DNA of 64,000 nt from Lutjanus erythropterus (lineage: Eukaryota > Chordata > Actinopteri > Lutjaniformes > Lutjanidae): NCBI GenBank assembly GCA_020091685.1, contig CM034599.1:36843408-36907407 (forward strand), written 5' to 3'. The position numbers and the translations under genes are program-made. This document shows, in pieces, positions 42,179 through 52,860 of the stretch (the first letter of the stretch is position 1; each line of letters starts with the position of its first letter). The notes beneath the pieces are model-generated. The model ran no database searches. It worked only from the letters and a program-made list of their open reading frames with translations, and was not told where the DNA came from.

Positions 42179-42191
42179 TGACCTTTGACCT
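42179..42191 (-). promoter_or_regulatory. Perfect DR1 nuclear-receptor motif in R1
   Basis: TGACCTTTGACCT, the exact complement of AGGTCAAAGGTCA, at the equivalent place in the repeat as the motifs at 13533 and 30789. A second half-site TGACCT lies at 42309-42314. Confidence 0.6.
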
Positions 42192-42389
42192 CAAAAATCT
42201 AATCATCCCTTAGTCCAAGTGGTCATTTGCACCAAATTTTAAGACACTCCCTCCAGTGGTTCTTAAGATATTGCATTCACAAGAGTGGGATGGACATGAG
42301 GTCACAATGACCTCGACCCTTGAACAGCAAAATTTAATCAGTGCATTCTTGTGTCCTAGTGGTCAAATTTGTCTATTTCAAGAAATTCC

Positions 42390-43501
42390 TTAAAGGAGAA
42401 CTATTATGCTTTTCCTCTTTTCTGACCTACAAATGTTGTCACAATGTCGGATACTCGTGTTAAACGATTCCAAAGCATCAAATAATGAGGTTCATGCATT
42501 TGGAAGTGAGCCCTGCAAGCTGTTTTGGATGGCTCTGCAAGCTGTGTTCTACAGTCTTTTTTTAACAGTGTAGTCCTATTGACGTTAATGCATGCCAGAC
42601 TTACTTATATGGGCATACCCAGGCATATGATCTAGGCCTGCCCGCTACCCCGCTCTGCTTCGGACGTTATATCACTTTGCGCTGCTCTGCTGTCTACAAT
42701 GATTACACAGTGTTGGCACGTTGAGCAATGGCTCCCAGAAAATGTTTGTATATATCTATATATATCTATCTATACAAATACTTTAATTATATCAAGTTTT
42801 TAACAGTGAGCTGACATTTTCCATACAAGACACAACAATTCAAATTTGCTACGTTACTTTTGGTACTTCTCTACAGCAGACGTTTTCAACCTCTGTCGGC
42901 ATTTTAGCACATTTCCCACGTACACCTACTAAAATGGAAATACGTAAGTGACAGGAAAGTATGTCAGTAACTTGTAGAAACGGCTTTCTATTAGAAAAAG
43001 GAAATCCATCCTTACGCCGCACAGGTAAGCAGGTAATGACAATAACAAGCTATGACTAACGTTACTTACCATTCAGAGACGTCTTGAAGTAACCTCTGTT
43101 CTTGAGGAACTTCAGGCTGTCCAGTCTCTACCTCCGGATTGGATTCGGGATCCAACGCATACGGCTGTATTTCAAAATTTGACATTTTCAAAAGAGAAAT
43201 TCAGTTTCATAAAGTTCGCTTTTTACTCCCGCACCAGCAAAATGAGGAGGTGGGGCTCGCCAGCCCTTCAGAAGTCCTCAGGAGTGTGACCAGTCACAGT
43301 GGAGTGGGCTCGATGGGAGGCGTACATGGAGGAGGGCCGGGGGGTGGAGTAAATTACACAGAAAATACAAGGAAGCAATGCAGGCGCAGCGTCCTGATGA
43401 TCTACAAAGCTTTCTGTGCAGGCGATCGTGTGTAGCTGCTCTACAGGAGTCCAAAAATCAAATACTAAGGCCCGAAAATGAGTATAATAGGTCCTCTTTA
43501 A
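42390..43501. mobile_element. M2 TTAA-type MITE nested in R1
   Basis: Bounded by TTAA at 42390-42393 and 43498-43501. Inverted ends: TTAAAGGAGAACTATTATGC on the left and, reversed, TTAAAGAGGACCTATTATAC on the right. R1 sequence is uninterrupted if one TTAA and the insert are removed. 1.1 kb with a GC-richer right half (AGGAGGGCCGGGGGGTGG). A 98-codon + frame (43139-43435) has no domain. A piggyBac- or Kolobok-type origin is inferred from TTAA use. Confidence 0.85.
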
Positions 43502-43705
43502 AGGCATTCTTGAGATATTGCATTCACAATAATGATCCAAAAACATAATGCCTCTGGTCAAAGCTGTCGCCGCTGTGCAGCCATAAAAAAAGGATTTTCA
43601 AGGTTTTTCAAAAATTGTGAATCACAGAGGTCCTTCAGCATGCAGTCATGAAAGTGTATAAAAAGAATCACTGATCAGTCCAGTAGTATTTGAGATTACC
43701 TGCAG

Positions 43706-43729
43706 ACACACACACACACACACACACAT
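43706..43729 (+). repeat. (AC)n microsatellite
   Basis: About 12 AC units at the end of R1 copy 4. Confidence 0.9.
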
Positions 43730-43734
43730 ACACA

Positions 43735-45102
43735 GAAGCAAGCGATATCAAGATTACAAAAATAAACTTAACACTTCCTATCACAAACAAATAAAGGGCA
43801 GTGGCTAATAGGGTGACAAGATCCCAACAAACCAAATGTGGAACAAAGGGTATGTTTGTGTTTGTGTAGGATGATGAAATGCTGTGAGGTAGTCTAAAAT
43901 TTTGATCCACCTTAAAAAATAAACATTTCTATCCTACCTTTAGCTTATAACGTCTTAGTGATTTGCCCTGTGGTTGATTCAGTGGCTGACAATTGACTAT
44001 GCAGGTTGAAAGGAGCCTTTAACATGTGAAGAACTTAACAAATACATTTTATGTGTTGTGTTGTTATGGCACCAGTAGTGCCTTCCAATTTTGCTACATT
44101 TTTTGTTTTTCTGTCTTTTTTTTCAGCTTTATTGCTGAAACACATATCAGCAATTACAGAAATACACTTATACACTCCTTGTAAAAGGAGGCGCGAGGCC
44201 TGGATTATAGAGCAGAGGATCTCGATATGATCAACGAAGCACAAAGCATCTTTCAACCACCCTGTCAGATCACCTGGACGCACTGCCGCAGACCACCCCT
44301 GGAGCAGAGGAGGACAGAGAGGATGAGAGCCATGCTAACCCAGCATGGACTTGAGGCTGTTCCTGGATAGTGAAATGGGTAAAATGAGAAACTAAAGACT
44401 GTTGTGTTGTTCAGCAGTCACAACATTCTGGATCAAGGTGTTGCACTTGACGGGCGTCCTGTACTCTGAGCTGGCAAAATGCAAAGTGCGAGATTCCATC
44501 AGAGCGAGGGGAGGCGGACTCAATGTTGACATCAATGATGCGTTAGCAGATCTAAGTCTCTAAGAATCTCCTTCCACTGGCTTCACCCAGCTTTAAGCAG
44601 CCCTCCAGTCTTGCTGATCTCTGTTGTAGCTTTTCTTTGTGGTACATTCCATCATATTCCACCTACATCTGCATAGCTTGTGACTCACAACTTTCCCCAC
44701 TGGGTGTAACGTAGGCTGCAGAGATGGTGACAGGTTCACCTGAACTTGACCCACATGTGCACAGTTTGATTGACATCAAACACAGCCCCATGATGACTGC
44801 CTTCCCTGCCTTCTTCACAACCATTGGATAAAAGGCACATTGTAGAAAAGCATATATCCCACAGTGGGTTGACTTTTGACTTTTACAGACCTTCATTCAT
44901 TCATTCATTCATTCATAGGGGAATAGCTTGCAGTAAAAGGCTGTCATAGAAAAGTCATCACACATCATGTCATACTGGCTCACTTTTTAACATAAGTACT
45001 TTTAAAATGTTACCATTTTCCAAATATAACTCTTTTTTTTAACTGCTGTTAAGTTACCATCAATGAAACACATCACTTCCTGAGATATTTTGAGCTAAAA
45101 AC
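43735..45102. other. Unassigned DNA
   Basis: Unique, moderately AT-rich. Includes (CATT)6 at 44892-44917. 77-82-codon minus frames lack domains. No gene recognised. Confidence 0.3.
44892..44917 (+). repeat. (CATT)n microsatellite
   Basis: Six CATT units. Confidence 0.9.
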
Positions 45103-45831
45103 CAGGAGTGGCAGTAACTAATTTCAAATACTCAAATGACTGTAATTGAGTAGTTTTTTGGGTACTTGTACTTTTATGAGTAGGTTTTCAAGTCTGTACT
45201 TTTACTCATTGTTAAGTAAGCATTACACTATGTAATCTACTTAGTTACTTTTATGATCATAGTTAAGTACTGATTACAATTTGAATTTATATCCAAACTT
45301 TTCATCTGCATTTTAGTAGCCAATCAGGTGATCTGATCACCTTAACAAGCCATTGAGAACAATGACATACAAATGAAAAACAAAACAAAATGATGAGGCA
45401 GCAAACATTTAATATAATATATAGTATATAATAATAGTCATGGCACTAATTGCACCTCATTTGACATTGATATGTAAAGGAAATATTGGGAAAATTAAAC
45501 TTCAACTTAAATTTAAATTAAAAAAAAAATGTAAATGAGGCAATAAACATGTTTTGTATCTTATAAATTATTAATGATTGATCAGTTGTTAGCATTCTCA
45601 ACTATTGGTGAAAGAAAATGCGCAAAATTTGCAGCCCTAGTTTGGAAAGGTGACAGTGACATCAACAGTTAAAAGTAACTAACACTCTGAGTAGTTTTTG
45701 AATTGCATACTTTGTAATTTTACTTAAGAATATTTGTAACATCAGTACTTTTACTTGTAATTGAGTAATATTTTAGCAATGTAACAATACTTGTACTTGA
45801 GTACAGATTCTTAGTACTCTTTCCACCACTG
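45103..45831 (-). mobile_element. R5 hAT-type MITE, copy 3, inverted, with target duplication
   Basis: Ends CAGGAGTGGCAGTAACTAAT on the left and TTCCACCACTG on the right. Flanking 8-mers CTAAAAAC (45095-45102) and GTAAAAAC (45832-45839) match at 7 of 8, as expected for a hAT insertion. Aligns in reverse with 38676-39443 over its full length. Non-coding. 729 bp. Confidence 0.85.
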
Positions 45832-45839
45832 GTAAAAAC

Positions 45840-47555
45840 CTGGGAGTTGAATGGGACTATACCATTTAAGCCGCTGGATGAGTAGTCCAATATTAGTCTA
45901 CTATTAAAGGGTTTGATCTCATGTAACAGGATGGTATTTTTTTTTTCCTCTGTGTCGAGTTGTTGGAACTGTAGTGAGCTGAAGTGAACTGCTGGACTGA
46001 TTTGGACTGAGAGAGTCACTGAGAATACATTCGTATCTCACCGATGGGGAGGATGAGGCGGTGTCAATTTGTCAGGGGACCATGACTGTGCATGTGACCG
46101 AGCCATATTATCATAACATCATATCAGGTCTGTCTGAAAATTCCTGACACAGAAACTGTGAACAACAGTTTAAAGGTGTAACTGAACAATTCAGTACTAT
46201 GTAGTTTTCACATTGTCAACAAGTACTTTCTAATATGTATAATGTGTTTAGAGGAAAAACTCCCTTTTTCCTTTACACAGACTGTAAGATCTGCTGTTTT
46301 TTATCATTCTCTAAATGTGCTTTCCAAATATAAAAAAAAAATGGATTTATTTTCAAGGAAAACTCCTAACTTTGATCCTGAAATAGAAAGTCAATGCATT
46401 ATCTTTTTCAATATGCAAGGATTAACTTTTCATAATGTGTCATGCAGGCACCTTGGATTTTATTATTTTGGCTTGAATAAGAAAGCTCTCAACACAACAT
46501 TTTGATTGTCTTGTCAAAAGACTGAAGAGATTGCAGTGGATGTCACTACAGCTTGAAAGTTCATTCTTGACCTTCGAAGCAGCAGTGTGACAAAAACCTT
46601 GAGCAGAGATTGGACCTGGAGTTAAGATTTTTTCCTCTCTACAACAGCCTATGCTTAGGCCTCATCTCAACTTGAGAGTAGTAATTTGTGAGCCTCTTCT
46701 GCCTTATGCTGCCTCTGTCTTGCTGGTAAGTGCTCGCTGTTGTAGTGTGTTTTTTGGTCTCCATCTTTCCTGCTTTGACTTTTTTTTTTTTTTTACTGTG
46801 GTGTTTTTGCACTGCACTTGACAAGAGATTGTCAGTGCGCCAGTGTGCCCTCAGGCATTTGCTGTCAGGTGGCACCTTGGTCTGATTATACCAACTACCC
46901 ACTATCAGTTTAGTTTGTTTCAAGCTAACTAAATAAATGCAGAGCTTTCACGAACTGTACATTTTCAAATAAAAGCTGGTATTCAGATAATGGCTGTCTC
47001 AAATAATGGCCTCTGCCTGAACAAATTAAAGCCAGGCCAAAAAAACTTTAGGTGTGAAATTTCAGCTCAGTCTCATATCAAAGACCGTAACAGACCAACC
47101 AATCCACTAGAGGATACTGTCTCAGTGTCACATTTTGCCTAGCCTAGGCGTGAAAATTACACACCACTATGAAGGTGCACAACCAGCAGGGGGCAAAAAT
47201 GACGGAGCACACAGGAGACCAGGGTTTCGGCTCCCATCTGCGGCCAATAGTCAATGTTGATTAGTTTCAGTCACCTTAAATTTTTGTCAGCAAGCTTTAG
47301 CAATAATAATTACACCACACCTGGTTAGAACTTCAAAATAATTTGACAACAGAAAGTGTATACTTCCCATGCTTTGGCAAAGCAAAATGTGACAATGTCA
47401 AAGTGATGATAAATAATCAAAAAACACCTTAGTATTTATTGTGAGACAGTTGTCAGCATTATCTTTTACACAAAATATATACTGTGCAGTATCACTGTCA
47501 TTTCCTAACCTGGTATATTACACGGAACCATCTGGGAAGCCGGCCATAGAAACTG
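45840..47555. other. Unassigned DNA
   Basis: Mostly unique, AT-rich. 46782-46798 is a T run. 46640-46660 (ACAACAGCCTATGCTTAG) recurs near 56660 as ACCACAGCCTATACTTAG. No gene: 87- and 94-codon frames carry no domain. Confidence 0.3.
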
Positions 47556-47559
47556 TTGA

Positions 47560-47900
47560 AGTGAACTGAAATGAAAAGGGCAGGCACTTTCAAGAAAATC
47601 TTCAACCAATCGGATCAACTCACCAAACCAAAGCCAGTAGTCCCTTCAAGGACAGTGACTGACTTGCACCTCTGGTGCAAACACGAATGGATAGTTTGGA
47701 GCCTGGCAAGATGGTTTCTTGTGTGATCTTGCAAATCCAGCAGACTTGCAAGATAAGTAATTTCCACCATAGGAATGTAATTAAGCAATATTATAAAAAA
47801 AGATGTCCAAAATTCCCATAAACCATATTTGTTCCTCTCCAAAAACAATAGTTTCTCTATAGTCACAAAACTGTTTCCTCTCTGGTGCGTCACACGTCTG
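47560..47900. repeat. Dispersed repeat shared with 60.4 kb
   Basis: GAAAAGGGCAGGCACTTTCA and GCCAGTAGTCCCTTCAAGGA match 60362-60382 and 60532-60552, in the same order. Family unknown. A 101-codon minus frame (47615-47920) overlaps but is not conserved in the other copy. Confidence 0.5.
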
Positions 47901-47920
47901 GAGCAATCTAACAGCAGCAT

Positions 47921-48479
47921 AAGTTAGATTCATTAAAGAAAGTTTATTTAACTATTCTATAAATGTTACTTGAATAGCTACAAGAAGGAACAGGAAGTCA
48001 TAGTCTATTATAGGCCCATTGTGATTTGTGGTTTCTTTTCATTAATGAATACGGCTTAAAAACAAAAAGTCTGTACGAGAGATTGGTTGGGTGGTTTCTA
48101 GGGAAATGGACTGTGACAACAGAGCATATGGCTGATATGGAGGAGATCTACAGCTTTTTGATAGATAAATAAATGGAGGTAAATATTGCCTTAGCATAAT
48201 ATTTTTATTCCATATCATTTCCAAACATGTTGTACCTCCACGGATGTTTTCAAAAACATAGATTTTTTAAGTTAAATGAGTGTATTTTGCATGCTTCATA
48301 TGCTATATAACAAATCAAAGCTAATATGTTAAGCTAAAAATATATACAATATAGTTTTTAAGTAAGTAAATAAAGTAATCAGTTGTTTTTACTTACCCCT
48401 TTTGTTTTGTTTGGGTGGTTGGTTTGTTCACTGTCTGGAATATTTCCTGCAGAAATTTCAAAATAAAAGACAATCAGGA
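47921..48479. other. Unassigned AT-rich DNA
   Basis: No gene or repeat recognised. Confidence 0.3.
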
Positions 48480-48770
48480 ATGCCCTTTAAACCACTGGAA
48501 GACTTTTAATGTCAAAAATAATTGTAGAGAATGTTGAGTTTTAATGGCCGTAGCTTTACAGTGATCGGAAAGGCAAATAGAACTGACTGGAAATAATTAC
48601 TTAATGACAAAAGCATTTATGTAACACGCGGTCCGTGCAACAATGCTGTGAATCTGCATGACCACATTGTTCCGATGGAATTGGTGCTTGTTTCAGATAG
48701 ACAGTAGATGAATAGTAGATGGAATCAGTTTTGTATTATAGCAATCTGTGAAGGGAGGACAGCCTAAATT
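48480..48770. promoter_or_regulatory. Candidate conserved non-coding block
   Basis: AAGACTTTTAATGTCAAAAA, TGAGTTTTAATGGCCGTAGC, GGAAATAATTACTTAATGAC and ACCACATTGTTCCGATGGAA (SOX-type ACATTGT core) form a repeat-free, even-composition island. Enhancer-like; untested. Confidence 0.3.
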
Positions 48771-49228
48771 TACACATCACACATCACACTCTCTATTCAA
48801 TTTAATAATTGAATAATGTGCTTGAAATTAGTATGGTTTTATTTAATAATAACAATAATAATAATAAAAGATTAATACATTAAAAAAAAGTAGAATAATA
48901 AGTCAAAAAAGTCTGGCTACGCCCCTGTATGTGACGTTAACTCTGTCAGTTGGCTGTGAGTTCTGTCATAGAGCAGTCACAGTTTTCTTCAACAACAACA
49001 AAATGTCACGTTACACCAAATTTCTGTTCTTTGTGTTATAAATACGACTAATACTCCCTAAAAGGGTTTTGTTCCAATTGTCAAGAAATTAATATATAAT
49101 TAAACTATCATATTATTGCTTTCCAGTGAGCACATTTATTGAATCCAGCTTGAAAAACAGATGGAAGCTGTTATCAATAGTTTTTTTTCAGTTTCTGACC
49201 CAGCTGCTTGGGCAGAAAGTGGAAACAC

Positions 49229-49247
49229 GGTGGTGGTGGTGGTGGTG
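49229..49247 (+). repeat. (GGT)n microsatellite
   Basis: Six GGT units. Confidence 0.9.
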
Positions 49248-49439
49248 CTGAAGGTTGAGGTGAGGGTAAAGCAACATCTGTGTGGCCCTTTTATTTTGAG
49301 CCAGCGGGCAGATTTGTCCTGGAGGAGGTGCAGCAGCTCCTCCAGAGAGGTGTCCTGCCAGCATGAAAGTCAATGTTCACCCAAGTGTAGGAAGAGATCC
49401 CTGCCTGATTGACAAAACCTCTGGCCAAGGTCAGCGAGC

Positions 49440-49440
49440 A

Positions 49441-49472
<32 letters not shown>

Positions 49473-49474
49473 TG
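49440..49474 (+). repeat. (TG)n microsatellite
   Basis: About 17 TG units with one TATG interruption. Confidence 0.95.
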
Positions 49475-49797
49475 AGTGGTGGTGTTGCTGTTGGTGGTGC
49501 TCAGGGGCCGGTGAGTAATCACCCCTCTCCGGTTTTTCATTCAGGCCGGCCGGCAGTGGGCGGTGGTAATCTCCATGCCAGCGTTGAGTCTAACCATTAC
49601 AGACACATTCTGCTATTGAATATCACCTTGGGAACAGTCAACACGTGAAAAATCATACTGCTTCTACCCGGAAAATGTTTGATGGACAGCGATGTGTGGG
49701 AGGGAGCCAAGTCCCACCTCTCAGGTTTACATGGCGTGTCAGCTCAACATCACCCCTAACAAGCACAAAAAATCCCAATTTGTTATTGTAGCAAGGA

Positions 49798-49875
49798 AGA
49801 AAATCCAGACTTTACAGACAGTTCCCCTCAGCTACAGGAGAATAGAGACATTGTCTTAAAGAAAAGTTCTAGTAT
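49798..49875 (+). repeat. Dispersed repeat shared with 54.2 kb
   Basis: AAAATCCAGACTTTACAGAC and GAGACATTGTCTTAAAGAAA match 54148-54240 in order and orientation. The TTAA in the shared part suggests a MITE border. Unclassified. Confidence 0.5.
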
Positions 49876-50224
49876 TTTTCAACCAATGTCCTATAGTGGC
49901 TATCCTCAGTAGGGATCATAATAACTTTGCCCTCGCCACCTGTAGAGATTCAGGAAATACAACTGCAGCAGTGTTATGTACACTACTATGTCTTGCTTAG
50001 CAGCAGTTAGCTATAGTAGGCTAGCAGTAAGGCTGCTCTCTGTGATGTTTGAAATGATAAAGTATGTAAAGTGAAAATTTATCTGGAAAGTTTTCAGAGG
50101 CCGACCCTCCTACCAATATGTTGTTTTGATGAAGTCCCAGTCCAGAACCTTTACACTGGAGGGGAAACACGCAAAATAAAATGTACAGCCTGGCCAAAAA
50201 TAGTTTGTTGGACCACCTTTAGCT

Positions 50225-50458
50225 TTAATTACGACATGCATTCACAATAAGCTTACACAATGTCACAGCAATTATTTCTGTCCAGAGCTGCGTTAATTTT
50301 TCTCTAAGATCTTGTATTGATGATGGGAGAGTCAGACCTCTGAGTAAAGTCTTCTCCAGCACATCGCAAAGATTCTCAGTGGGGTTCAGGTCTGGACTCT
50401 GTGGTGGACAGTCCATGTGTGAAAATGATGTCTCATGCTCCCTGAACCACTCTTTCAT
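50225..50458 (-). pseudogene. Tc1-like transposase, C-terminal fragment
   Basis: Tc1/mariner transposases cut and paste their element at TA sites using a DD(34)E catalytic triad. This 77-codon open piece contains WFREHE, the signature [19 protein letters not shown] around residues 18-36 (with the last catalytic Glu after NPT) and a terminal helix LREKLTQLW. Upstream (50460-50980 on the minus strand) the rest of the catalytic domain can be traced only with stops and frameshifts. A pseudogene. Confidence 0.9.
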
Positions 50459-50994
50459 TATTTGAGCCCCATGAATCCTGACATTGTCATCTTGGAATCA
50501 GGGAAGAAAAAGAATCCATTGATGTAAAAACCTGTTCATTCAGTATATTCAGGTAGTGAGCTGAACTCATTTTTTGGACTCATAACGTTGTTGAACCTCA
50601 ACCTGAGCAACAGAATCAACCCCAGATCATAACACTGACCCCACAGGCTTGTACTGTAGGCACTAGGCATGATGGGAGCATCACTTCATCCTCCTCTTAT
50701 TACCCTGATGCCCCCATCACTCTGGAACAGGGTAAATCTGGACTCATCAGACCACATAACCTTTTTCCATTGATCCACAGTCCAATCTTTATGATCTCTA
50801 GCAAACTGAAGCCTTTTTTTCTAATGATCCTCACTGATAAGTGGTTTTCTTAAGTCTACACAGCTGTTTAGTCTCAATCCCTTGAGTTCTCTTCACACTG
50901 TTTGTGGAAATGTTCTTACTTTCACTATTAAACATAACTGTTTGTTCTACTGTTGATTTTTTATGATTTGATTTCACCAAACGTTTAAAGGACC

Positions 50995-51739
50995 AGTGTG
51001 TAATAATTACAGGAATTTATGTACATAAATGAGATATATTATATATAAGTATGTTATTTATTATTATCAATCAACGTAAACTCATAATCTATATGTTCCC
51101 GTTACTTTAGAAATAGCCATTTATAGTTACATACGGGCGGGTCGACTTACGGAGATCATCATCCTGCACCGTCTACGGCAGCGCAGAGCAGACAAACTGC
51201 ACTAACAGTGAGTCTTGGGAAGCCCATGGCGACCTTACGTAGACGCCGCAGCGTAAACATGGAAGTAGACGGGGAGGATAGACGCGGGTGATTGCTGGCA
51301 GATCATTTAGCTTTGTGAACCTTGACTGGCACAGTTTTGACAAATGGAGGATCATACATACACTGTACCAGAACAAAAAGCAGCGGACAGTGAATCCCCG
51401 TCATCCAAGAAGTGGAGACGCGAAGAAAGTAAACACAAGCATGACAGGAAACGGCAAAAACACGAATCAACATCGGCATAGTGTTTACACGATGGAAATC
51501 GCTGATGGAGGACAAACGTTTTCACAGTGACGCCGAGGTTGCCTGTTTTCTGCTGGACAGGTAATTCATCCTACACACATAATTGTAGTTTGTTGTGAGA
51601 TAGCTTTCGCTCGCCATTTTGTCCGCTGACGGCCACCGTACTCTTGGTGAGAGAGGGGCGGTGTCGGGGTAAATCCTCTAAGTTGCAATCTAAGGTTTGA
51701 ACGTTAGATGCCACTGGAAATCACACACTTCTCCTTTAA
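50995..51739. mobile_element. M1 TTAA-type MITE, copy 4, nested in Tc1
   Basis: TTAA at 50995-50998 and 51736-51739. Inverted ends TTAAAGGACCAGTGTGTAAT and, reversed, TTAAAGGAGAAGTGTGTGAT. End-proximal blocks (ATGAGATATATT, AGTTGCAATCTAAGG, GATGCCACTGGAAATC) resemble M1, but the 51130-51660 core is GC/CpG-rich and unlike the other copies. 745 bp. Removing it joins two Tc1 halves. Overlapping 70-80-codon frames in the core have no recognised domain. Confidence 0.8.
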
Positions 51740-51945
51740 GTCTTCTTCCTTGAAGATGATGGTTCACCACTATCCTTCCAGGTTTTAATAATGTGTTGGA
51801 CAGTTCTTAACCCACTTCTCCTTAGTTGTTTTCTTTGCTTGATGCAGGTCAATAATTTGACTCTTCTGAAACAGAGTAACATATTTTCCTCGACCACAGG
51901 ATATGTCTTTTGACATGGTTGTTTAAGAAATGAGAAGCTGCTCAC
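51736..51945 (-). pseudogene. Tc1-like transposase, N-terminal fragment
   Basis: 69-codon open piece with CFRRVKLLTCIKQRKQLRRSGLRTVQHIIKTWKDSGEP-type helix-turn-helix order: the LRTVQHIIKTWK stretch is the second DNA-recognition helix region. The methionine at the start is not the family's usual start. It ends at the M1 insertion, so the protein is broken there. Confidence 0.8.
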
Positions 51946-52082
51946 TGCATCAGTTAAAGTTCAATAACTTGTTACCAGCTGAAACATATTAATCTCTGCA
52001 GTAATTATCCAGTAGAAGGATCTGAACTATTTGCTTAATTAAATCCAGGTGGTGACTTGTTTTTTTTTTTAGCCAGGCAGTG

Positions 52083-52379
52083 TTTTATCTCTGTTGTCAT
52101 GGTGGCCACAATCATTAGAATAGGACCTAGGCTGAAAATTAAGGGAATTCCCCTTTGTGCGCACACCCTTTTTTCCATGTTGGCACAAGTATTGATGTGT
52201 AAACATCAATGTCAAAGTGTTTGCTGGAACAGTCCATGCAATAACAATTCAGGTCCGTTTTTGAATCAACATCTGAGCAGATCATGAACACATTTAACTG
52301 GCAATCATGACCGGCTGTAGGTCCCCAAAGCACAACATCAAACAGCTTTCTCAATCAATAATTCACTTCCACAAACACC
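52083..52379. other. Unassigned DNA
   Basis: No gene or repeat recognised. Confidence 0.3.
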
Positions 52380-52860
52380 TCCCTGTATCCAGGTGTACTT
52401 TCCATACATCATTTGCTTTCCCGGTCAAATGAGACAATCAATTCCACAGCCCTGCATGTTTTATAAGTCTAATAAAACCCTGGCGCTGTCAACCGGCTGC
52501 AGAATATTTAAGAGTTCAATTCATACGGCTGCTAGTGTACCGAGGCCAGGCAACAGTTGAAAGCCAGGAGGGACCAGTTGGCAGAAAGGTCAGGTATCAG
52601 CTACTCTGACCACGCCAAATGTCAGCAAGACAATCTGATAATTTGTGACCCCGGGGTGAGGAGAAAATCAAAAGAGCCTATATGCAGGATCTGTAAGAGA
52701 CCCAATGCAAAATGTCAGACAAATATATGCCAGGATGAAGTGAGATGTCAGTCAGAGTTCAGTATTCAGCGAGCGCACACATACTGCAGTACTGCAATAA
52801 AAACAGCAAGCAGCAACAAGCTATTATGCTCAACTGATGAGAAATAAATGATTAGCCTTC
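52380..52860. promoter_or_regulatory. Candidate conserved block or orphan reading frame
   Basis: 52390-52560 is repeat-free (AATGAGACAATCAATTCCAC, TTTATAAGTCTAATAAAACC). 52557-52847 is a 96-codon + frame with several Cys pairs (CRICKRPNAKC, NICQ). No zinc-finger spacing of a known family and no splice context. I favour non-coding conserved DNA. Confidence 0.25.

Larger units (their letters stand above)
41894..43705 (+). repeat. R1 dispersed repeat, copy 4, with R4 and M2 inside
   Basis: Starts AAAGTGCAGATCTTTCCCAG and GCAACCC. After R4 (41935-42090) the body runs GACCTTTGACCTCAAAAATC, AGTCCAAGTGGTCATTTGC and TCAAGAAATTCCT. After M2 it resumes AAAGGCATTCTTGAGATATT, GCATTCACAATAATG, then GAGGTCCTTCAGCATGCAGT and TTGAGATTACCTGCAGACAC. 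Without its insertions it is ~0.65-0.7 kb, like copy 1. Confidence 0.8.
48771..49799. other. Unassigned DNA with microsatellites
   Basis: 48890-48925 (GTCTGGCTACGCCCCTG) looks like the end of a decayed element. (GGT)6 at 49229-49247 and (TG)n at 49440-49474. 49150-49720 is GC-richer and repeat-poor. The 79-83-codon frames there are unrecognised. Confidence 0.3.
50186..52082 (-). mobile_element. Tc1-like transposon, inverted repeats present, split by M1
   Basis: Left end CAGCCTGGCCAAAAATAG after a TA dinucleotide; right end AGCCAGGCAGTG. Transposase pieces lie on the minus strand at 51945-51736 (N-terminal, helix-turn-helix part) and 50458-50225 (C-terminal, catalytic part). Intervening sequence (for example GTAAATCTGGACTCATCAGA, CCACATAACC) encodes further decayed catalytic-domain parts. 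Without M1 it is ~1.15 kb, shorter than the usual ~1.6 kb, so there are internal deletions. Inactive. Confidence 0.9.
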
